From Morella rubra (Eukaryota > Streptophyta > Magnoliopsida > Fagales > Myricaceae): a stretch of 64,000 nt of DNA. The stretch covers positions 24,213,576 to 24,277,575 of the forward strand of contig CM025849.1 in the NCBI GenBank assembly GCA_003952965.2, read 5' to 3'. The stretch's first letter is position 1, and every line of letters begins with the position of its first letter. Below the pieces are notes generated by a model, which saw only the letters and a program-made list of their open reading frames with translations, did no database searches and was not told the DNA's origin. The position numbers and the translations under genes are program-made. Positions 59,030 through 64,000 of this stretch are shown piece after piece.

Positions 59030-62000
59030 CACTACAACAAAAATTGGCTTTTGGCACAGATTTTTTCTTCCCAAAAAACTCAAATTCCATCCATCTCCCC
59101 AACTGTCCCAAGAAATCCGTTACAAAAAAAAATATTTTTTGGGAAGGAAATGGTGTTTCGTCCCAAAAAGTACTTTTTTGGGACAAGAAACCTTACGTCT
59201 GAAAATCAAATTATCGTTCAAACCCTTTAGAACAAACAATTGAGGATTAATTTTCGAACAGGTTTAGACGGAAAATATAAATTTGTTCAATAAGGCAAAT
59301 TAACGTTCGAACAACAACCAAAATTTTATGTTCGATATTTCGGATAACATTACAATGCTGTAAACTAGAATGTTCATGACCATTCTTAAAGATTTACGAC
59401 ATTTCACTCTATAAACGGTCGGACGGTTTCGGACGTAAAGGTAAAAAAACGTTAGAACATAATATGTAGAATAATTTTATAGTATTATTAAAAGATATAT
59501 AATATTCTGTGTTATTTCATTTTTAATCATAATTTAATTACGAAATAAAAATATGCATAAACCATACAAAAAATGGGATCATCAACCACAAATATGATAA
59601 CATAAACAAACATAACTGTTCAAAAGTCTAAAATAAACATAAAAGAAATGACAAAATAACATAAACATAAATACATGACAAAATAACTGTTCAAACATCT
59701 GAACTACTTTGATTTCTTCTTCTCTAGCTTTGCCAGGAACCCCTCCAAGATATCATCTATCATGTTCATGATGTTTTCCCGACTCCTCTTCAACTCCTTC
59801 TGTTGGTCCTACTACCTTGAATCAATCTCACCAAGTATCTTCTGCAAGTCTGCAACGCTGGTGATGACAGGCGCGATAAGCGTCTCGACTGTGCCTATAA
59901 TGTTGCGCTCTATGTCCTCCCGAGGATATTCTGCTAGCGTCTGATAATGGTCCGACCGACTCCTTAATAGTCAGACCTCTCTCCTTAGGCTACAGCAAAG
60001 CAGTTGGTACAGCTTGACAAGGTGATGCCTATCCATGTGACAAGCTACGTCGAGTTGTGACATCACTGATGGGACCGAGCTAGGTAGCGGTTAGCTTATG
60101 ACGCCCAACCCCTACCCTAGAATCCAACATGAGCTGGGTCAGCATCACACTATGTGGTAGACCCTTCCTAGCCATTGACCGACCCTCGGATCGGATCATC
60201 TGGGAAATGAATAGAGGAAGGTCAATCGGCTCCAATCGTGCCATTATCATCATCAGCTGTGCTCAGGGGACAGTGCACTCTGTGTGATGTTGACGTGGGT
60301 AAATGTTATGACAGAATATCAGGTGGAGCATGCACCAAAACATAGGCAGAGACTTCTGCGCCACTGAAGACTGTACCAAATAGTAACACTATCCCATCAT
60401 TAGTCAGAAGACCTCCTCATTGGTAAAAGAACTTTAAGTTGGACAACAGGATAAACCCCTGGTCACCTTTGAATGCCAATGAAATCAGCCAGGATATCAC
60501 TAGAAATCTTGATACGAACTCCTCAGATGACGACCTCCCAATCATCAGCGTTGTTGTCAATCTCCATCATTACAACTTAAAACTCCTAGATCAGGAATAC
60601 TATGGCGACCTGGTCTAAGAGAAGCATGCGCTCCCAGTCATGGTGGACGAAGATCGGTGGATAATGCGGCCCTCAAAATATAAGTCGCAGAACTCCGTAG
60701 TGCAAACGGACCTCTCGACCACAACTTGGCACTTAAAAATACGTGCCCTTCTCTCCTCTGTACTTATAGCTTCATTTGAAGTAGCTTGTGAAGAATAAGA
60801 AGTAGCTGATTTGGAACGCCTTGGCATATTTGCTTACTCTGCAAAAAACACAAAAGCGTTAGAATGGACAATAACAAGTTCGAACAGGAATATCATTCAA
60901 ACATAATGTACAATGTTCAAACGTTCAATATAAGACATCGAACGAATAGAAAATTAATGTTTGAATGGAGATAATTAAAACATGGAACGGAAAGTATGAG
61001 ATCATCGAACAAAAAGTATTAAACATTGAATGGAAAGAATTAAAACATCGAATGGAGGGCATACACATCAAAAGCAATACTGTTCGAACTATAATACTTA
61101 AATGCACCATTTTAGACAACATTTCGATTCATGGTTAAAACGGGGCGTTTCATTTCTGACATTCGAATGACAACAATGAGGGTCATTCTAAAACTATGAC
61201 ATGAAATCAAAATTGCCGAGTCAACTTGGCCATTTCCAAAATTCCTAAAAAATAACATTTTTATGTACCAAATTATTTCAAAACAATCCTAAACTAACTA
61301 GAAACATTCACATTCAATAACATGCACTCATTTTTGAAGATTCATAGCATTTCAAATCAAAATGCACCAAAACAAAATCTATGAAAAAATGGATTAAAAT
61401 AAGTTAAAATGGATTATGATGGATTAAAATGCATTAAAAAACTTACTATAGTGTGTAGAGGCTAGGAAATACGAGTTGCGGAAGAAACTTGGGTACTGAG
61501 ATTGAGAGAATCCTTTGTGAGTTTGCGAAAATGTGAGAAAATGAGAGGGTTTGGAGTGTGTTATAATTGGATGAACGTTCGAACACGTTCAAATGCTTGT
61601 TTCAAAAAATTTAGAACGGGTATGATGTTGATCGATTCATATTCCCAACCTTCAATAGTTGTTAGAATGGTTATGTAACCACGTTCAAATGATGTTAAAA
61701 AATAATAAAATTTATGATGATGGGACGTGCATTTATTGTGGTAGGTGAAAACCCCAAGTTTAAACGCGTTCAAACGGACATAGTTCTTTGGGATATAAAG
61801 TGCCGTCCCGAAAAGTGTATTATTGTTCGAACTTTACTTTTCTAAGAATGAACGCTTTGGATTTGGGTATCAAGATTTCCACATTTGTTCAAAGCTATTT
61901 ATTGTCGTTCGAACGTTTATGAGATAGGTGTTATAACGTAATTCTTCGTTTTAGCGCTTGCAAAAGCATGTTTGTATAGTTCAAACGGATATTTTAAATA

Positions 62001-62204
62001 ATGAACAGATCTACTTTAACCGAGGAGTTTGTCCCAAAAATTTTTGTTTCGCTGGGACAAGAAATTGCCGTTTCCAAAAAAAAAATCGTTGAAAAAAAAA
62101 TGCCTTTGAGACGGTTTGAATTTCCGTTTCAAAAATAACACTTTCACTTTCTTTTTGGGACAACTTTTAAAATCAGTCCCCAAAAAGTCAAATTTGTTAT
62201 AGTG
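59030..62204. mobile_element. CACTA element, family C, complete ends (3175 bp)
   Basis: Left end CACTACAACAAAAATTGGC, right end complement CACTATAACAAATTTGAC, flanked by TCT (59027-59029 and 62205-62207). Terminal zones hold TTTTTTGGGACA/TGTCCCAAAA words. Arrays of CGTTCGAAC/GTTCAAAC-like words follow (59210-59460 and 60870-61990). One gene lies between on the minus strand. No TNP2-type transposase is present, so it should be non-autonomous. It landed 13 bp after the stop codon of the LRR receptor pseudogene. Confidence 0.92.
59704..60827 (-). pseudogene. 'Putative plant transposon protein' gene of CACTA family C
   Basis: Minus strand, start ATG at 60827: MPRRSKSATSYSSQATSNEA, ISTEERRARIFKCQVVVERS and CDLYFEGRIIHR, the usual opening of this protein class. 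Weakly conserved middle sequence lies in shifting frames. The end reads IMNMIDDILEGFLAKLEKKK before a stop at 59704. The size (about 1.1 kb), position and orientation are the same as those of the family A gene at 30219-31302, which supports a shared role. Several frame changes and stops show it is inactive. The family assignment of this copy rests mostly on its N-terminus and context. Confidence 0.6.
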
Positions 62205-62514
62205 TCTCTTTGGGATGGAAGCACACCTATCTTAAAGCGTCCATTTTTCTCTCCCCATATTCAAGTTACTCTTATTTTTCTCTCTCGTGATTGTTAAGTT
62301 TTCATTTTGTTTTTTCAATCTACAAATCCCCTCTTGATAGTGCTACAAAAATTCTTCGTGTTTGACTCCAATAGTTTGATGCAACGGTTGTTTGATTGTG
62401 TGGCATAGCAGTACTTTTATAAAATGCATGCCCGAGTGATCAAATGAAAGGTATATTGGCAAGATAGTAAAAGTAAGATTGTTTCTTTTTTTTTTTTTTT
62501 TTGCAAGAAAAGTG
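62205..62514. other. Intergenic, no gene supported
   Basis: Pyrimidine-rich sequence just after CACTA-C; an A/T homopolymer of about 18 bases lies near 62485. No gene is seen. Confidence 0.4.
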
Positions 62515-63200
62515 TTGGGACAAATTACCATCACTGTGGAAATTAAATAATAACCCAAACCAACTAAAAACCAAATGAGAAAATAAATCAAGCACCAAGA
62601 GCATAACACAAGAGAACACATTACATTTATGTGAAAAACCCTCCAATGTGAAGGGAAAAACCAAGGGCAACTACGAGATATATAAATCGACTGTAATAAA
62701 ATAGAGATTACAACGCTCAAGATTTATTCTCAAAACTTGAGTTCAAGCAAATTGGAAATCAACAAGATCAACTCTCTGAGAAAAAATATAATTTCACCAC
62801 AAACTCCAAAATCTGACCAAGCCTACACTATAGCAAAATATCCAATCTGAACATCACAACTTCTCAATTTGCACTTGTGTGAAAATTACAACTAGAGATT
62901 GATGGAAAAACTCTTGGAAAAGCTCTCTGAATATCACAATTTTCCATTGATGAAGCACTTAGGTAACCTTCCTAGAGACAACCTCAATTTGCACTTGTGT
63001 GAAAATCACAACGGGAGATTGAAGGAAAAACTCTCGGAAAAGCTCTCTTTTCCTTTTTCTTTCTTTCCTCCCTCTTCTCTCTTTACGTGCAGCACCCTTC
63101 TTTTCCTTTTCTTTTTTTCTCCCAAATTGTGATGTGCGGCTCCTTTTGTTTCTCTTTATATGTTGTGCGGCAACACCATGTTGCCCTAAAATAAAAGTCC
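62515..63200 (-). mobile_element. Copia-type LTR remnant
   Basis: On the minus strand the sequence reads TTGCCCTTGGTTTTTCCC, then GGAGGGTTTTTCACATAAAT, then TGTGTTCTCTTGTGTTATGC, the motif order common in Tork-type copia LTRs. A TATA-like TTTATATATCTC lies upstream (near 62690). Ends and target duplication are not found, and an internal tandem duplication lies within it. It looks broken. Confidence 0.55.
62868..63055. repeat. Tandem duplication, 120-bp spacing
   Basis: CAATTTGCACTTGTGTGAAA and the following roughly 50 bases (ending GGAAAAGCTCTCT) occur at 62866-62930 and again at 62986-63050 with few differences. Confidence 0.85.
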
Positions 63201-63686
63201 ACTTACATAGTTACATGGGCTTTAGTTTACATGTGGGCTGGACCCACATAACAAAAAGAAGATACAGAGATGTGGTAAGGGGATTCCAGCAAAACCTTCA
63301 AAGTGATCCAAACAGTGCTTAAGACTAAAAAAAGAAAGTTTAGGGAAGAACAATGCTGATATAAGCTGAATTTACACTTGCATGATCTTAAATTCTGTGA
63401 TTTTCAATGTACTTTCTGTTTATATTTAATAAAATACTTATCCAAGAAAAATGATAACTTTTATTCTCCGCTCTAATTGGCCTTGGATCAGGAGCAACTA
63501 GCACAATTTACAGCATCGAAAAACGTCGCCAATACATGGAAGAATCAAATGATAAATTAACCTGTCCCCAATAGCCAGAATCAGCTCCCTGGAGTCGTCC
63601 ATTCACATGGACAGCGAATAGCCCATTGTGAGCAAGACGGACCCGGCCCGGGCGGGGGGAGGACTGACTACTGAAAGCACAATGGG
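63201..63686. other. Intergenic, no gene supported
   Basis: The minus-strand open frame at 63508-63747 has no recognisable domain and runs into the tandem repeat. A GC-rich CCCGGCCCGGGCGGGGGGA block lies at 63644-63662. Confidence 0.4.
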
Positions 63687-64000
63687 CATGGCCTAACCTT
63701 CGATGACTTGACATTGCCAACTGCCAAAGAGGACTTGCAATGTGCATTAATTACATGGACCCTGTGGTTCATGGCGTGGAAGACGTGGGGGAGGGAGAGA
63801 AATATGACTTGAATAATTTGCATGGCCTAACCTTCGATGACTTGACATTGCCACTGCCAAGAGGAGTACTTGCAATGTGCATAAATTACATATGGACCCT
63901 GTGGTTCAGGCGTGCAAGACCCGGGAGGGGAAAAGGAGGGGTGGGGGGGGATGGATAAGAGAATGACTGAAAGCAATGTGCATGGCCTAACCTGTGCGTT
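63687..64000. repeat. GC-richer tandem repeat cut by the window end
   Basis: CATGGCCTAACCTTCGATGA starts units at 63687 and 63821, and a third copy starts at 63981 and is cut by the window end. Spacings are 134 and 160 bp. The shared core also holds GACTTGACATTGCC, ACTTGCAATGTGCAT and GGACCCTGTGGTTC. The units differ by small indels and in their G-rich tails. Confidence 0.85.

Noticed and set aside
62343-62720. 125-codon minus-strand frame as a membrane protein gene
   Set aside because: Its sequence has the motif order of a copia LTR (GGTTTTTCCC, TTTTTCACATAAA, TGTTCTCTTGTG); the hydrophobic translation comes from T-rich DNA.

Overview
This is a repeat-dense stretch of nuclear DNA from a dicot plant. 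TIR-NBS-LRR resistance-gene pieces (a class missing from grasses), GT-AG introns, SIRE and Tork copia LTRs, chromovirus LTRs, CACTA, hAT and Mutator elements and a TRIM all point that way. I cannot name the species. I see no intact host gene: every host-like coding region is broken or partial, and most of the sequence is transposable element.

Layout: 0.4-1.7 kb SIRE copia remnant; 1.87-5.03 kb Ty3/gypsy solo LTR with a perfect 5-bp target duplication; 6.6-7.9 kb copia remnant (minus); 9.0-9.9 kb DUF247 pseudogene; 13.7-14.15 kb ankyrin/PGG pseudogene; 14.7-19.8 kb nest of two hAT copies, a Mutator-type MITE, a copia gag-pol remnant and a larger inverted-repeat element; 20.7-21.7 kb tandem TRIM array; 21.7-23.65 kb mosaic of LTR, CACTA and resistance-gene fragments.

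24.5-40.6 kb is a decayed resistance/receptor gene cluster. It holds three paralogous TIR-NBS-LRR (TNL) pieces plus a C-terminal scrap, a BAM/CLAVATA1-type receptor kinase fragment on the minus strand, and a MYB first-exon fragment. Two CACTA elements, a CACTA end fragment and a solo SIRE LTR have landed in or beside them. Paralogous copies give the empty site for two insertions, so their history can be read directly.

41.4-42.6 kb is a Mutator-like element with long inverted repeats. 44.25-54.26 kb is a 10-kb CACTA element with a 3-bp target duplication, recognisable TNP2-type transposase domains and a second transposase-like gene. 55.1-56.4 kb is a whole-looking SIRE solo LTR. 56.7-59.0 kb is a broken LRR receptor gene that looks chimeric (PSY1R-like LRRs with an RLP-type C-terminus), hit by a Tourist MITE and followed 13 bp later by a third CACTA element (59.03-62.20 kb). 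The end of the window holds a copia LTR remnant and a GC-richer tandem repeat.

The most interesting theme is the set of CACTA families. They share a plan (CACTA ends, a GTGAC- or GGGAC-rich terminal zone, then arrays of a short near-palindromic word), but each uses its own word: GATCGATC in family A, CGTTCGGAC in family B, CGTTCGAAC in family C. The 3.2-kb A and C elements carry only one gene, of the 'putative plant transposon protein' type. The autonomous-sized B element carries the TNP2-type transposase.
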